DNA from: Sporosarcina gallistercoris | Lineage (GTDB): Bacteria; Bacillota; Bacilli; Bacillales_A; Planococcaceae | Reading direction: 5' to 3' | Assembly: GCF_014836415.1 (NCBI RefSeq) | Contig: NZ_JACSQY010000006.1 | Span: forward strand, 1-64,000 | Length of the DNA: 64,000 bases | Part shown: piece after piece, positions 9,342-22,062 of the stretch | Position numbering within the stretch: the first letter of the stretch is position 1 | How the letters are laid out: every line of letters starts with the position of its first letter | Notes under the pieces: generated by a model | What the model saw: the letters and a program-made list of their open reading frames with translations, nothing else | What the model was told of the DNA's origin: nothing | Databases searched by the model: none | Program-made: the position numbers and the translations under genes

Positions 9342-9351
9342 GAGAGCCGCT

Positions 9352-10386
9352 ATGAACGTATCGAAAGTACTTTTTACGGCAGTACTCGCTGGACAGATCT
9401 TGCTCGTAGGCTGTTCAAAGGATAAAGAGGAATTGTCAGAGCCAGAGGTCGAAGCAGGAGAAACTGTGGAGACCGTCGCACAACCGAGCGAAACGATGGC
9501 TCCATTTTCGGGAACGGCAGTGGAATCAGCAGACCATCGCCCGATTCTTGCGACCGTCAATAATCACCCGCTTGCCCGCCCACAATCCGGGTTAAGTCAG
9601 GCAGACGTCGTATATGAAGTGTTCGCAGAAGGCAATATCACCCGGCTGCTGGCGCTTTACCAAAGCCAACTGCCTGATGAAATCGGGCCAATCCGCAGCG
9701 CCCGTGATTACTTCGTCGAAATTGCAGAAGGGCTTGATGCGTTCTACATCGCGCATGGATACAGTCCCGATGCGCATGCATTATTGAACGCCGGAGTGGT
9801 GGACAACATCAATGGTATGCAGTACGACGGCACGTATTTTGTCCGCTCAAAGGAACGGAAAGCCCCCCACAACTCCTACATTTCAAAAGAGCATATCGAG
9901 GAAGCTATGGAGGATCTGTCGATTGACGATGAAATCCGGGAAATTCCATCGCTTTCGTTCCATCCGGACGCGGATAGTGCTAAACTAGGAGAGATAGCAT
10001 CGACGATCGTGGTCGGTCACCCAGACCCCAATTTCATGAGTACGTATACGTTCGACAAGGAAAGTAAAACGTATGAGCGTTCGGTTAATGGAATTATTAC
10101 AACAGACAAAGCAGCAGATAAAAAGGTGACACCTGCAAATATACTAGTCATGGAAGCCCCATACGCTACCATCGATGCAGAAGGGCGCCAATCGCTGGAT
10201 CTGACGAATGGCGGTTCAGCAATCCTGTTTCAAAATGGCGTCGCACTTCCACTCGAGTGGAAACAGATCGATGGGGTGATTACACCTGTACAGGATGGGG
10301 TACCTGCAAAATTAGTACCTGGTCAGACGTGGGTCCATATCGTTCATGAACAAGCGATTGGCACCACGACGACCTATACCCCTTAA
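9352..10386 (+). CDS. yerB: DUF3048 lipoprotein YerB
   Basis: A 344-residue predicted lipoprotein: signal segment and lipobox L-V-G-C at residues 18-21 (Cys21), an acidic linker, then the two DUF3048 domains typical of YerB. The family is exported and membrane-anchored in Firmicutes; its function is unknown. The conserved region begins with an H-R-P-I-L-A-T-V-N-N-H motif near residue 62. It sits 10 bases after yerA and 18 bases before yerC, so an operon is likely. Confidence 0.92.
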   Translation: MNVSKVLFTAVLAGQILLVGCSKDKEELSEPEVEAGETVETVAQPSETMAPFSGTAVESADHRPILATVNNHPLARPQSGLSQADVVYEVFAEGNITRLLALYQSQLPDEIGPIRSARDYFVEIAEGLDAFYIAHGYSPDAHALLNAGVVDNINGMQYDGTYFVRSKERKAPHNSYISKEHIEEAMEDLSIDDEIREIPSLSFHPDADSAKLGEIASTIVVGHPDPNFMSTYTFDKESKTYERSVNGIITTDKAADKKVTPANILVMEAPYATIDAEGRQSLDLTNGGSAILFQNGVALPLEWKQIDGVITPVQDGVPAKLVPGQTWVHIVHEQAIGTTTTYTP

Positions 10387-10404
10387 GGACGGAGGCAGTT
10401 TCCT

Positions 10405-10725
10405 ATGCTGGAAAAAATAAAAGGCGAACAGACTGATCAGTTGTTCCGCGCAATACTGGAATTGAACGATTTGGATGAATGCTATGCGTTCTTCGATGAT
10501 TTGTGCACAATCGGAGAAGTGCAATCCCTTGCTCAGCGTCTTGACGTAGCGGTTATGCTGAAAAAGAAGCATACGTATGACAAAATCCAAAGTGAAACCG
10601 GTGCAAGTACTGCAACCATCTCTAGAATTCGCAGATGCGTCGATTACGGAACAGGCGGCTACAACTTGATTGTCGATCGATTGAACGAAAAGCAAGAGTC
10701 GTCAACTGAAGAAAACACACGTTAA
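10405..10725 (+). CDS. yerC: TrpR-like DNA-binding protein YerC
   Basis: A 106-residue protein of the YerC/YecD family with a TrpR-like helix-turn-helix at about residues 50-85 (the stretch around S-T-A-T-I-S-R-I-R-R). It is a predicted transcription factor. In B. subtilis YerC has been linked to regulation of histidine biosynthesis; the operator is not evident here. The ribosome binding site is GGACGGAGG. A strong terminator follows at once, closing the yerABC unit. Confidence 0.9.
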   Translation: MLEKIKGEQTDQLFRAILELNDLDECYAFFDDLCTIGEVQSLAQRLDVAVMLKKKHTYDKIQSETGASTATISRIRRCVDYGTGGYNLIVDRLNEKQESSTEENTR

Positions 10726-10757
10726 AACCGGTAACAGCTATAGGCTGTCCGGTTTTT
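10723..10757 (+). terminator. Terminator after yerC
   Basis: The arms AAAACCGG-ACAGC and GCTGT-CCGGTTTT form a hairpin followed by a T-run. It overlaps the yerC stop region and separates yerABC from pcrB. Confidence 0.88.
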
Positions 10758-10797
10758 TCATTTCTTCGAGCGTCAACGAGAATCAGGACGTATTTTT

Positions 10798-10806
10798 TGC
10801 TATACT
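10798..10806 (+). promoter_or_regulatory. Extended -10 promoter before pcrB
   Basis: TGC-TATACT is an extended -10 element about 40 bases upstream of pcrB. No good -35 is visible at 17 bases, as is usual for extended -10 promoters. Confidence 0.45.
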
Positions 10807-10843
10807 GTAAGGAACGTAATTACGAAAAAGCAGGTGACTGAAA

Positions 10844-11542
10844 ATGGATGTTCGAACTTGGCGTCATGCCTTTAAATTGGATCCCGCAAAAGAAATTTCA
10901 GACGAGGCGCTCGAACAACTCGCAGAGTCTGGAACCGATGGGATCATTATCGGGGGGACCGACAATATCACGCTTGAAGGCGTACTCGATTTACTTGCCC
11001 GTTTGAGACGCTACGCCGTACCACTCGCTCTCGAAGTATCGGACGTAGAGGCCGTCACATTCGGGTTTGACTATTACTTCATCCCGACCGTTCTGAATGC
11101 GAAAGACGTGAAGTGGATGAACGGGATCCATTTGGAGGCGTTGAAAGAATTCGGCCATATGATGAAGTGGGAAGAAGTTGCAACAGAAGGTTACTGTATT
11201 ATGAATCCGGAATGTAAAGCAGCCCAGCTGACAGGGGCAACGGAAGTTCCCACGAAGGACGATGTCGTCGGATACGCTCGCATGGCAGAGCATTTGTTCA
11301 AACTGCCGATTTTTTACTTGGAATATAGCGGAACGTACGGGGACCCGAAAATCGTCAGTGCAGCAGCTTCTGTATTGGATGAAACCCGGCTCGTCTATGG
11401 CGGAGGTATCCGTACTGCAGAACAAGCAGCTGAAATGGCGGCAATTGCCCATACGGTTATAATCGGCAACGTCATCTATGATAATTTGAAGAAAGCACTC
11501 GATACAGTGGATGCGGTAAAAGCGGTTACCTGTCCGAAGTGA
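10844..11542 (+). CDS. pcrB: Heptaprenylglyceryl phosphate synthase PcrB
   Basis: A 232-residue TIM-barrel enzyme of the GGGP synthase family. In Bacillales PcrB joins sn-glycerol-1-phosphate to heptaprenyl diphosphate, making an archaeal-type ether lipid precursor in the cytoplasm. The family's phosphate-binding elements are visible: G-G-T-D-N near residue 38, and the Y-L-E-Y-S-G and Y-G-G-G-I-R motifs in the last third. Length is normal. It precedes pcrA by 48 bases, as in B. subtilis. Confidence 0.95.
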   Translation: MDVRTWRHAFKLDPAKEISDEALEQLAESGTDGIIIGGTDNITLEGVLDLLARLRRYAVPLALEVSDVEAVTFGFDYYFIPTVLNAKDVKWMNGIHLEALKEFGHMMKWEEVATEGYCIMNPECKAAQLTGATEVPTKDDVVGYARMAEHLFKLPIFYLEYSGTYGDPKIVSAAASVLDETRLVYGGGIRTAEQAAEMAAIAHTVIIGNVIYDNLKKALDTVDAVKAVTCPK

Positions 11543-11590
11543 TTTCGTGTATACTGAAGAACAAACGTTCCTAAAAGGCGGTTATAGATT

Positions 11591-13816
11591 ATGAAAGAAC
11601 TCGCACAAGATTTACTGAAGGGCATGAACCCTGAACAGGCGAAAGCCGTTAAGAAAACAGAAGGTCCTTTGCTCATCATGGCAGGTGCGGGATCCGGTAA
11701 AACACGTGTGCTCACACATCGGATTGCGTACTTGGTCATTGAGAAAAACGTCTATCCATCAAAAATTCTTGCCATCACGTTTACAAATAAAGCAGCACGC
11801 GAGATGCGGAATCGAATCGATGGATTACTAGGCGAGGGATCGGGCGATCGCATGTGGGTCTCCACATTCCACTCGATGTGCGTGCGGATTTTGCGTCGCA
11901 ATATCGATCGGATCGGCTTTTCCAAAAACTTCTCCATCTTGGACTCCTCAGACCAGTTATCTGCCATTAAATCTGTCTTAAAAGAACAGAATCTAGACCC
12001 GAAACAATATGATCCGCGGACGCTGCTGAACATTATCAGTTCTGCGAAAAACGAGTGCATCGATGCCAAAGAATATCGGGCTGGCGTGAACGAATCGAAC
12101 CCGTACGACCGTGTCATCGCAGACGTCTTTGAAGGATATACGAAAAAACTGCGTAAAAATCAGTCACTCGATTTCGACGATCTAATCATGCTGACCTTGA
12201 GACTGTTCGAGCAAGTTCCAGACGTGCTCGAGTTTTATCAGGACAAGTTCCAGTACATCCATGTCGATGAATACCAGGATACCAACCATGCACAATACAG
12301 ACTCGTTCAATTACTGGCGGAGAAATTCCGCAATATATGTGTCGTGGGTGATTCCGATCAGTCCATCTACAAATGGCGTGGCGCCGATATCGGCAACATT
12401 CTGTCTTTTGAAAAGGACTACAAAGATGCAGAAGTCATCTTGCTTGAACAAAACTACCGTTCGACTCAAAATATCCTACAAGCAGCGAACGACGTCATTA
12501 AAAACAACGAAAGCCGTTATGATAAACGACTAAGGACAGAAAACGACGAAGGCGATTCCATCACCGTCTATAAAGCGACTGACGAGAAAGATGAATCCCA
12601 ATACGTCGTCCGCAAAATCATCGAGTTGCAGCAAGAGAAAGGGTACTCTCTCGATCAGTTTGCGGTGTTATACAGAACCAATGCTCAGTCCCGGATGATT
12701 GAGGAATACTTAGTGAAATCGAATCTGGAATATACAATCGTCGGCGGTACGAAGTTCTATGAGCGTAAAGAGATTAAAGACTTACTCGCATACTTGCGGC
12801 TTATCGCGAATAACGACGACGACCTCGCCTTAGCGCGAATCATCAATGAGCCGAAACGAAGTATTGGCGCAACATCGTTTGAAAGGATGGCGACATTCGC
12901 GATCGAAAACGACCGGTCCATTTTCGATGCGATGCAAGAGCTCGATTTCATGGGCTTAACGAAAAAAGCTGCGATGGAGTCAGCTAATTTCCGCGACCTT
13001 ATCAAGGGATTCACACAAATGCAAGAGTTTTTATCCGTCAAAGAACTGACTGAGCAAGTGTTGGACAAAACCGGTTACCGCGCGATGCTTGAACGTGAAA
13101 AGACGATTGAATCGGAAAGCCGACTCGAGAATATCGATGAGTTTTTATCCGTTACAGAAGCATTTGAAAAGCGTGCTGAAGCTGATGAAGGCGACAAATC
13201 ACTTGTAGCGTTTTTGACAGATCTTGCCCTCATTGCGGACATCGACTCTCTCGACAAAGAAGAGAACCAATCGACAGAAAAAATCGTCCTGATGACGATG
13301 CACTCTGCAAAAGGACTTGAGTTTCCAGTCGTTTTCGTCATCGGAATGGAAGAAAATATTTTCCCTCATGCCCGTTCCATCGGCAACGACGAAGAAATGG
13401 AAGAAGAACGTCGCCTTGCATACGTTGCCATTACGCGTGCGGAACAGAAGTTATTCATGTCTTCGGCATCGAGCCGGATGCTGTACGGCAAATTCAGTTA
13501 CAATAATCCATCTCGTTTCATCAACGAGATTTCTGATGAAGTGATCGAACAAGAGAACGCTTCTGGCGGCTTCTCAATTGGCGGATCCCGCACAGGCGAA
13601 CCAAAACGTCCAGCTGTAAAAAAGCCTGTCTACGAAACGACAGGTGGGGAGAAGCTAGGATGGTCAGCAGGAGACAAAGCTTCGCACAAAAAGTGGGGGA
13701 CAGGTACGGTCGTCAGTGTCAAAGGCTCTGCGGATGACGTTGAACTCGACATCGCCTTCCCCGAAGTCGGCATTAAACGACTGCTTGCGAAATTTGCTCC
13801 AATCGAAAAAGTATAA
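11591..13816 (+). CDS. pcrA: ATP-dependent DNA helicase PcrA
   Basis: A 741-residue SF1A helicase (UvrD/PcrA). It moves 3'-5', removes RecA from DNA and helps repair and rolling-circle replication. Walker A (A-G-A-G-S-G-K-T) is at residues 31-38, the D-E-Y-Q-D-T-N box near 225, Q-N-Y-R-S near 286 and motif V/VI (M-H-S-A-K-G-L-E-F) near 570. The C-terminal tail carries the Tudor-like PcrA domain used for RNA polymerase contact. Size and motifs are complete. Its stop is 15 bases before ligA, so they are probably co-transcribed. Confidence 0.98.
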   Translation: MKELAQDLLKGMNPEQAKAVKKTEGPLLIMAGAGSGKTRVLTHRIAYLVIEKNVYPSKILAITFTNKAAREMRNRIDGLLGEGSGDRMWVSTFHSMCVRILRRNIDRIGFSKNFSILDSSDQLSAIKSVLKEQNLDPKQYDPRTLLNIISSAKNECIDAKEYRAGVNESNPYDRVIADVFEGYTKKLRKNQSLDFDDLIMLTLRLFEQVPDVLEFYQDKFQYIHVDEYQDTNHAQYRLVQLLAEKFRNICVVGDSDQSIYKWRGADIGNILSFEKDYKDAEVILLEQNYRSTQNILQAANDVIKNNESRYDKRLRTENDEGDSITVYKATDEKDESQYVVRKIIELQQEKGYSLDQFAVLYRTNAQSRMIEEYLVKSNLEYTIVGGTKFYERKEIKDLLAYLRLIANNDDDLALARIINEPKRSIGATSFERMATFAIENDRSIFDAMQELDFMGLTKKAAMESANFRDLIKGFTQMQEFLSVKELTEQVLDKTGYRAMLEREKTIESESRLENIDEFLSVTEAFEKRAEADEGDKSLVAFLTDLALIADIDSLDKEENQSTEKIVLMTMHSAKGLEFPVVFVIGMEENIFPHARSIGNDEEMEEERRLAYVAITRAEQKLFMSSASSRMLYGKFSYNNPSRFINEISDEVIEQENASGGFSIGGSRTGEPKRPAVKKPVYETTGGEKLGWSAGDKASHKKWGTGTVVSVKGSADDVELDIAFPEVGIKRLLAKFAPIEKV

Positions 13817-15847
<2,031 letters not shown>

Positions 15848-15855
15848 ACAACTAG

Positions 15856-16983
15856 ATGAAAAGGTTATTCACAATACCGGCAGTTGCTGCTGTCCTGTTT
15901 CTTGGCGGGTGTATTCCGTCAATTGGACCGGGGAAAGAAGAAATCGTTCAAGAAAATGAAGAGGTCGAACAAGAGACCGTCCTCATTCCGGAAGTGCAGC
16001 TGAGTGAGCACTACTACCGTACGTTACTGCCATTTAAAAAGAGTGCAAGTCGCGGGTTGATCGTCAACCAAATCTATAGCAAGTATGATATTGGCGAGGT
16101 TGAAGAGGGCCTCCTCCGGTTATCCGCTAAAAAGTTCGATCCAAAAGACCACTTCTTCCAAGAAGGTCAATTCATCGATGAAAAAACAGCTGTCCAATGG
16201 CTTTCGAGAAGTTCCAAGTTTGAGGAAGGATTGAACCCGCCTATCAACGATAAGATGTCTCCTCAAGATATTAGCGAGAAAGCGCCTGTCTATTTGGCAC
16301 ATATCGTTGAGCAGAACTACTACGTGAAAACGGGCGATAAAAAAGTAGGGCTAGCGGGTATTTCGATCGGGCTTGCCATGAACTCCGTGTTCTACCAACG
16401 GGATGCGACTGAAGCGAAAATCCCGGACAAGACGATTGAACAGCAGGGGATGAAAATGGCGGAGACCATCGTCAAACGCATGCGCAAAATCGATGGCGTT
16501 GGCGATGTTCCGATTACGATCGGTCTATACAAACAGCAGCCTCGCAGTTCCATAGTCCCTGGAACGTACTTTGCGACAGCTGTAGTGGATAAAGGCAAAG
16601 ACGCGCCAACGGGTTGGAAAGAAGTGAATGAGAAATTTGTCTTGTTACCTGCTGCATCGAACAATGACAATTATCGCGATGTGAATATGACGTTTGAAAG
16701 TTTGAAGCAGGATGTGAACGATTATTTTCCTGGATTCGTGAGTATTGTCGGTACGGCATTTTACAGCGATAACAATTTCAAATCGCTAAAAATCAATGTT
16801 CCGATCCAGTTCTATGGTAAAAACGAAGTTGTGGCATTGACGCAGTATATGACATCGTTAGTGTTGAAATACTATCCGGACATCGAAGTCGAAGTGAGTA
16901 TTACATCGAATAACGGTCCGGAGTCAGTCATTATGAAAAAGCCGGGTGAAAAGGAACCAACTGTACACATCTACTCATATTGA
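15856..16983 (+). CDS. camS: CamS family sex pheromone lipoprotein
   Basis: A 375-residue lipoprotein with signal peptide and lipobox L-G-G-C at residues 16-19 (Cys19), followed by the CamS domain (YerH in B. subtilis). In Enterococcus and Staphylococcus the cleaved signal peptide of the homologue gives a peptide pheromone; whether that happens here is unknown. It starts 8 bases after ligA and uses the AAAGGAG at the ligA stop codon as its ribosome binding site, so it is translationally linked to ligA. Confidence 0.93.
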   Translation: MKRLFTIPAVAAVLFLGGCIPSIGPGKEEIVQENEEVEQETVLIPEVQLSEHYYRTLLPFKKSASRGLIVNQIYSKYDIGEVEEGLLRLSAKKFDPKDHFFQEGQFIDEKTAVQWLSRSSKFEEGLNPPINDKMSPQDISEKAPVYLAHIVEQNYYVKTGDKKVGLAGISIGLAMNSVFYQRDATEAKIPDKTIEQQGMKMAETIVKRMRKIDGVGDVPITIGLYKQQPRSSIVPGTYFATAVVDKGKDAPTGWKEVNEKFVLLPAASNNDNYRDVNMTFESLKQDVNDYFPGFVSIVGTAFYSDNNFKSLKINVPIQFYGKNEVVALTQYMTSLVLKYYPDIEVEVSITSNNGPESVIMKKPGEKEPTVHIYSY

Positions 16984-17056
16984 GAATAGGAACTTTTCAT
17001 CATCTGCCTGAGGTGTTATGATTAATCGTATTGTACAAAAGCCAGGAGGAGAGACT

Positions 17057-17347
17057 ATGTCCAATTTTACTAAAGAGGATATCCAGTATTACGCGAATTT
17101 TGCACGGATTGATATGCCAGACGCGGAAGCAGAGAAATTCGCGGCTCGTTTGGACACATTGCTCGAGTTTTCGGATCGACTGAAAGAACTCGATACGACA
17201 AATGTTGAACCGATGACACATCCGCTAGCAATCACGAATGTGTTGCGCGAAGACACACCTGAAGACATTCTCGACCGTGATGAGATGCTGAAGAGTGTAG
17301 AAGACCACGAAGAAGGACTTATTAAAGTACCGAACATCCTAGAGTGA
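17057..17347 (+). CDS. gatC: Aspartyl/glutamyl-tRNA amidotransferase subunit C
   Basis: A 96-residue GatC, the small scaffold subunit that wraps around GatA in the GatCAB amidotransferase, which converts Glu-tRNA(Gln) and Asp-tRNA(Asn) to the amidated forms. The ATG at 17057 follows AGGAGG at optimal spacing; an in-frame upstream ATG at 17018 has no such box. It is first of the gatC-gatA-gatB operon (24 bases to gatA). Confidence 0.96.
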   Translation: MSNFTKEDIQYYANFARIDMPDAEAEKFAARLDTLLEFSDRLKELDTTNVEPMTHPLAITNVLREDTPEDILDRDEMLKSVEDHEEGLIKVPNILE

Positions 17348-17371
17348 CCTGTATAGAGGAGGAATTGACTT

Positions 17372-18832
17372 ATGGTAGTAAACAAAACTGCGTCTGAACT
17401 TCAGTCTCTTTTACATAGTCGTGAACTATCGGTTAAAGAACTAACTGAAGCTACACTGCAAACCATTGAAGAAAAAGATAAAACCATTCAGGCCTTCCTA
17501 ACTGTGACCGGACCAGAAGCCCTTGCTGCTGCTGAACAGTTGGACAACCTTCCTGATGACAAACGTGGCAGCCTATTCGGAATGCCGATTGGAATTAAAG
17601 ACAACATCATCACAAAAGGCATCAAAACAACATGTGCGAGTAAAATGTTGGAGAACTTCGTGCCTGTCTATGAAGGAACAGCTACAGAACGGGTGAAAGA
17701 CAATGGAATGGTCGTTGTCGGTAAGCTCAACATGGACGAGTTCGCAATGGGTTCAACTACGGAGCACTCTGCATTCCACATCACACGCAACCCTTGGGAT
17801 TTGAATCATGTACCAGGCGGATCTTCAGGCGGTTCTGCAGCTGCTGTTGCTGCTGGAGAAGTGTTATTCTCGCTAGGTTCAGATACAGGTGGATCTGTAC
17901 GTCAGCCAGCTGCATTTTGTGGCGTCGTAGGTATGAAACCGACGTACGGCCGTGTATCACGTTCAGGCCTTGTTGCATTCGGATCTTCTTTGGACCAGAT
18001 CGGACCGATTACAACAACGGTCGAAGACAACGCGATGCTGCTTAGCGCAATTGCCGGAGCGGACTACCGGGATGCTTCTGCATCTGAGAAGCCAGTTCCA
18101 GATTTCCGTAAGTCGTTGACAGGGGATATCAAAGGCTTGAAAATAGCTGTTCCTGCACGCTATTTAGGCGAAGGTGTCGACCCGGAAGTACGAGAAGCAG
18201 TCAAAAAAGCAATCGGTGTTCTAGAATCTCTCGGAGCGCATGTCGATGAAGTCGACTTGCACTATTCCCGCTACGGGGCACCGACATACTACGTGATTTC
18301 ATCGGCAGAAGCTTCATCCAACCTTGCCCGTTTTGACGGAATCCGCTACGGTTACCACCCAGCAGATGCGAAAAGCTTGAACGAGATCTATTTGCGTTCA
18401 CGTTCTGAAGGATTCGGAGAAGAAGTCCGTAAACGTGTCCTCTACGGAACGTATGCACTCAGTGCCGGACATCACGAGGACTTGTATGAGCGCGCGCAGA
18501 AAGTACGTACATTGATTGCCCAAGACTTCCAAAATGTCTTTAAAGAATACGATGTCATCGTTGGACCAACGAGTGCTACAAAAGCATACAAACTTGGCGA
18601 AACGATTAAAGATCCGCTTACGTTGTATGCAAATGACTTATTGACAACACCTGTAAACCTTGCCGGTATTCCAGCGATCTCGGTGCCATGTGGTTTTGCA
18701 GACGGCCTTCCCGTCGGATTGCAGATCATCGGAAACCATTTCGAAGAAGCGATGCTCTATAAAGTGGCGCATGCTTACGAGCAAGCGACAGAATTCCACA
18801 AACAGACACCGCCTGCTCAGGAGGGGAACTGA
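17372..18832 (+). CDS. gatA: Aspartyl/glutamyl-tRNA amidotransferase subunit A
   Basis: A 486-residue amidase-signature enzyme. It hydrolyses glutamine and passes ammonia to GatB. The Ser-cisSer-Lys triad lies in the visible G-I-K-D-N (near 70), G-G-S-S-G-G-S (near 148-154) and G-S-D-T-G-G-S-V-R (near 169-177) motifs. Ribosome binding site AGAGGAGG. The gene for gatB begins 3 bases after the stop, with its own binding site inside the last codons of gatA. Confidence 0.98.
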   Translation: MVVNKTASELQSLLHSRELSVKELTEATLQTIEEKDKTIQAFLTVTGPEALAAAEQLDNLPDDKRGSLFGMPIGIKDNIITKGIKTTCASKMLENFVPVYEGTATERVKDNGMVVVGKLNMDEFAMGSTTEHSAFHITRNPWDLNHVPGGSSGGSAAAVAAGEVLFSLGSDTGGSVRQPAAFCGVVGMKPTYGRVSRSGLVAFGSSLDQIGPITTTVEDNAMLLSAIAGADYRDASASEKPVPDFRKSLTGDIKGLKIAVPARYLGEGVDPEVREAVKKAIGVLESLGAHVDEVDLHYSRYGAPTYYVISSAEASSNLARFDGIRYGYHPADAKSLNEIYLRSRSEGFGEEVRKRVLYGTYALSAGHHEDLYERAQKVRTLIAQDFQNVFKEYDVIVGPTSATKAYKLGETIKDPLTLYANDLLTTPVNLAGIPAISVPCGFADGLPVGLQIIGNHFEEAMLYKVAHAYEQATEFHKQTPPAQEGN

Positions 18833-18834
18833 TT

Positions 18835-20265
18835 ATGAACTTTGAAACGATTGTCGGACTTGAAGTCCACGTAGAACTGAAAACAGATACGAAAATCTTT
18901 TCTCCGGCACCTGCCCACTTTGGTGCAGCACCTAACATGAACATTCACCCGACGGACCTTGCATATCCAGGCACATTGCCTACGATGAACAAACAAGCAA
19001 TCGACTTCGGGATGAAAGCGTCAATGGCACTGAACTGTGACGTTGCACGTGTCATGAACTTCGACCGGAAGCACTACTTCTATCCGGATAATCCAAAAGC
19101 TTATCAAATTTCACAAGACGATCGTCCAGTCGGGGCAAACGGATGGATTGAAATTGAAGTGGATGGCTATAAAAAGAAAATCCGCATTGAGCGTGTGCAT
19201 TTGGAAGAAGACGCAGGGAAACTGACGCACTCTGATAACGGATATTCTCTCGTTGACTTGAACCGTCAAGGGACTCCGCTCATCGAAATCGTTACGGAAG
19301 CGGATATTCGTACACCGAACGAAGCATATGCATTCCTCGAGAAACTGAAAGCCATTATCCAGTACACAGGCGTATCTGACGTGCGAATGGAAGAAGGCTC
19401 ACTTCGTTGTGATGCTAACATTTCCCTTCGTCCTTACGGGCAAGAAGAATTCGGTACAAAAACCGAACTTAAAAACTTGAACTCGTTCAACTTCGTACGT
19501 CGCGGAATCGCGAACGAAGTCGAGCGCCAAGAGAAATTGTTGCTCACAGGAGAGAAAATCGTCCAGCAAACACGTCGTTATGACGAAGCGACAGGACAAA
19601 CTGTGCTCATGCGTGTTAAAGGAAGCGCGAACGACTACCGCTTCATCAACGACCCGGATCTTCCGGAAATCGTGATCGATGAAGACTGGATCGAGCGCGT
19701 GCGTGCTGAAATCCCTGAATTGCCGGATGCACGTAAAAATCGCTATGTAAATGAGCTTGACTTGCCTGCATACGATGCACACGTCCTGACATTGACGAAA
19801 GAAATGTCCGATTTCTTCGATGAAACCGTAAAAGCGGGCGCGGATGCAAAACTAGCATCGAACTGGCTTATGGGCGGAGTATCAGAATACTTGAATGCTG
19901 AAGGCAAAGAATTGAAAGAAACACCAATTACGCCTGCAGGACTTGCGAGCCTCGTGAAACTGATTTCTGATGGAACGATTTCATCGAAAATCGCGAAGAA
20001 AGTATTCAAAGAGCTCGCTGAAAACGGCGGCGACGCTGCTGTGATCGTGAAAGAAAAAGGACTTGTCCAAATTTCAGACGAAGGCACGTTGCGTAAAGTG
20101 ATCGGTGAAATTCTGGATGCGAACGAACAATCGATCGAGGACTATAAGAACGGAAAAGACCGCGCTGTAGGATTCCTCGTCGGTCAAGTGATGAAAGCAA
20201 CGAAAGGGCAGGCTAACCCGCCTCTCGTTAACAAACTTTTGTTGGATGAAATCAGCAAACGATAA
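18835..20265 (+). CDS. gatB: Aspartyl/glutamyl-tRNA amidotransferase subunit B
   Basis: A 476-residue GatB. It activates the misacylated tRNA side chain by phosphorylation and receives ammonia from GatA. The N-terminal GatB/PET112 signature (G-L-E-V-H-V-E-L at residues 8-15) and the cradle domain are followed by the C-terminal GatB/YqeY helical tail. It is the last gene of gatCAB. An inverted repeat with a weak T-run at 20282-20324 is the probable terminator. Confidence 0.98.
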   Translation: MNFETIVGLEVHVELKTDTKIFSPAPAHFGAAPNMNIHPTDLAYPGTLPTMNKQAIDFGMKASMALNCDVARVMNFDRKHYFYPDNPKAYQISQDDRPVGANGWIEIEVDGYKKKIRIERVHLEEDAGKLTHSDNGYSLVDLNRQGTPLIEIVTEADIRTPNEAYAFLEKLKAIIQYTGVSDVRMEEGSLRCDANISLRPYGQEEFGTKTELKNLNSFNFVRRGIANEVERQEKLLLTGEKIVQQTRRYDEATGQTVLMRVKGSANDYRFINDPDLPEIVIDEDWIERVRAEIPELPDARKNRYVNELDLPAYDAHVLTLTKEMSDFFDETVKAGADAKLASNWLMGGVSEYLNAEGKELKETPITPAGLASLVKLISDGTISSKIAKKVFKELAENGGDAAVIVKEKGLVQISDEGTLRKVIGEILDANEQSIEDYKNGKDRAVGFLVGQVMKATKGQANPPLVNKLLLDEISKR

Positions 20266-20281
20266 GTAGACACCTTCGAAG

Positions 20282-20324
20282 ACGTCCTGTGATTTGGCTT
20301 AAGCTATCTACACAGGGCGTTTTC
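20282..20324 (+). terminator. Probable terminator after gatB
   Basis: ACGTCCTGTG and CACAGGGCGT pair (one G-T) around a 20-base loop, followed by TTTTC. The short T-run makes it weaker than the others in this window. Confidence 0.6.
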
Positions 20325-20406
20325 TTGAGCGTTGCTAGGGAATTGATTTCCATGTGCTGATAGAGGTACACTTAGGAAAAGATGTTTTTGCATTTCTGAT
20401 TTCATG

Positions 20407-20423
20407 GAATCCAAGTTGGATTC
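20407..20423. promoter_or_regulatory. Perfect 8+1+8 inverted repeat upstream of the thioredoxin-fold gene
   Basis: GAATCCAA-G-TTGGATTC lies about 30 bases before the start of the next gene and looks like an operator for a dimeric regulator. It is too short and lacks a T-run for a terminator. Confidence 0.45.
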
Positions 20424-20453
20424 GTAACATCATTAAAAGGAGTGTGAGGAACG

Positions 20454-21020
20454 TTGGCTACTGAATTGGAGTACTTTGAACGCGCGATTTCACTGGAAGA
20501 GTATATGGATCGTATGGAGCAGCTGAAGGACAACAGTTTTTCAATCTATGAAAAGTTTGACGTGCCAAAGGACGATGAATTCATCACCCGCCTGAAAGAA
20601 GTGAAGCCACGAATTCTCGTCATTACAGAGGATTGGTGCGGAGACGCAATGATGAATAACCCGGTTTTGCGCCGCATTGCGGAAGCAGCGGATTTAGATG
20701 TCCGTGCAGTGTATCGGGATGAAGACACGGATCTGATTGATCGTCATTTAACGAATGGCGGCCGCTCGATTCCTGTTTACCTTTTACTCGGTGAAGACGG
20801 TGAGGTCGCTGCGAAATGGGGACCCCGTGCGGCGACCATCCAAAAACATGTGATGGAACTGAAACAACAAATACCGGCAAAAGATGCACCGGACTTTGAA
20901 GAGAAGCAACGAATGGTGCATGAAAAAATCCATGCTGAGTATACAACGAAGCCAGAGTATTGGCTGACGGTTTACGAAGATATCCGTACTACATTCTTAC
21001 CAGTAGTCCAAGAGGCTTAA
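20454..21020 (+). CDS. Thioredoxin-fold family protein
   Basis: A 188-residue cytoplasmic protein of the Thioredoxin_9-like family. The motif E-D-W-C-G-D-A (Cys62) replaces the C-x-x-C of true thioredoxins, so only one active-site cysteine is present. The following beta-cis-Pro element (S-I-P-V-Y) is kept. It may bind thiols or act in thiol buffering, but no reaction can be assigned. It starts with TTG, preceded by AAAGGAG and GAGG boxes. It is a single gene between gatB and dgkB, preceded by a perfect palindrome. Confidence 0.82.
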   Translation: MATELEYFERAISLEEYMDRMEQLKDNSFSIYEKFDVPKDDEFITRLKEVKPRILVITEDWCGDAMMNNPVLRRIAEAADLDVRAVYRDEDTDLIDRHLTNGGRSIPVYLLLGEDGEVAAKWGPRAATIQKHVMELKQQIPAKDAPDFEEKQRMVHEKIHAEYTTKPEYWLTVYEDIRTTFLPVVQEA

Positions 21021-21072
21021 AGAAGCGCTTGCAGACCTGGAGCTGAGTGAACAAGAAAGAGGGAAACGACGT

Positions 21073-21987
21073 ATGAAGCGTGCTCGTATTATTTATAACC
21101 CGACTGCGGGACGGGAAGTCTTCCGCAAAAACTTGGCGGATGTGCTCATGCGGCTTGAACAAGCTGGTTACGAAGCGTCAGCACATGCAACCACATGCGA
21201 AGGCGATGCCACGACCGCTGCAGCTGCTGCCGTTGAACGCGGCTTTGACCTGATCATTGCTGTAGGGGGAGACGGGACATTGAACGAAGTCGTGGCGGGT
21301 GTTTCAGATTTCGACGAACGTCCGCCCATCGGTCTTATTCCAATGGGGACGACGAATGATTTCGCCCGGGCCCTTCGTATTCCGCGCGACATCAATAAAG
21401 CGCTTGATATCATTTTAGAAGACAAGAAAATTCCGGTCGATGTCGGGAAGATGAACGACCGATTCTTCATCAATATCGCAGGTGGCGGCAGAATGACGGA
21501 ACTGACGTATGAAGTCCCTAGTCGCTTAAAAACGATGCTTGGTCAACTCGCGTACTACTTGAAAGGGATTGAAATGCTTCCTTCCATTCATGCAAGCCGC
21601 GTAAAGATCGAGTATGACGGACAAGTCTTTGACGATGAGGCGATGCTGTTCTTAGTCGGCTTGACGAATTCTGTGGGAGGATTTGAAAAACTCGCACCTG
21701 AATCGAGCATTAACGACGGGAAATTCACATTGCTTATCTTGAAAAAGTGTAACATCGCAGAATTTATCCGTGTTGTGACGCTTGCAGTCCGAGGCGAACA
21801 TTTAAATGATCCACTTGTTATTTCATGCAAAGCCCAGTCTGTCAAAGTGACGTCAGACGAAGAAGTCCTCGTGAACCTGGACGGGGAATTTGGTGGGAAA
21901 GCCCCTGCTGTCTTCGAAAATCTGTCGCGCCATATTGAAATGTATGTCCCCTTTGATAAACTTCGCGAACAAGATCGTACATGGTAA
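21073..21987 (+). CDS. dgkB: Diacylglycerol kinase DgkB
   Basis: A 304-residue soluble diacylglycerol kinase (B. subtilis DgkB/YerQ). It phosphorylates diacylglycerol released in lipoteichoic acid synthesis so that it re-enters phospholipid synthesis. The nucleotide-binding G-G-D-G-T-L-N-E-V motif is at about residues 65-73, and the C-terminal beta-sandwich carries the structural metal site typical of the family. Context matches Bacillus, where it lies near gatB and rlmCD. A strong terminator follows. Confidence 0.95.
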   Translation: MKRARIIYNPTAGREVFRKNLADVLMRLEQAGYEASAHATTCEGDATTAAAAAVERGFDLIIAVGGDGTLNEVVAGVSDFDERPPIGLIPMGTTNDFARALRIPRDINKALDIILEDKKIPVDVGKMNDRFFINIAGGGRMTELTYEVPSRLKTMLGQLAYYLKGIEMLPSIHASRVKIEYDGQVFDDEAMLFLVGLTNSVGGFEKLAPESSINDGKFTLLILKKCNIAEFIRVVTLAVRGEHLNDPLVISCKAQSVKVTSDEEVLVNLDGEFGGKAPAVFENLSRHIEMYVPFDKLREQDRTW

Positions 21988-21994
21988 CACATTG

Positions 21995-22024
21995 AAACTC
22001 CGCCGAACCAGGCGGAGTTTTTTT
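21995..22024 (+). terminator. Terminator after dgkB
   Basis: AAACTCCGCC and GGCGGAGTTT pair perfectly around a 6-base loop, followed by TTTTT. Confidence 0.93.
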
Positions 22025-22062
22025 GTGCGGTGAATTTATAAATGGACATTTTCCTCGTGCAA

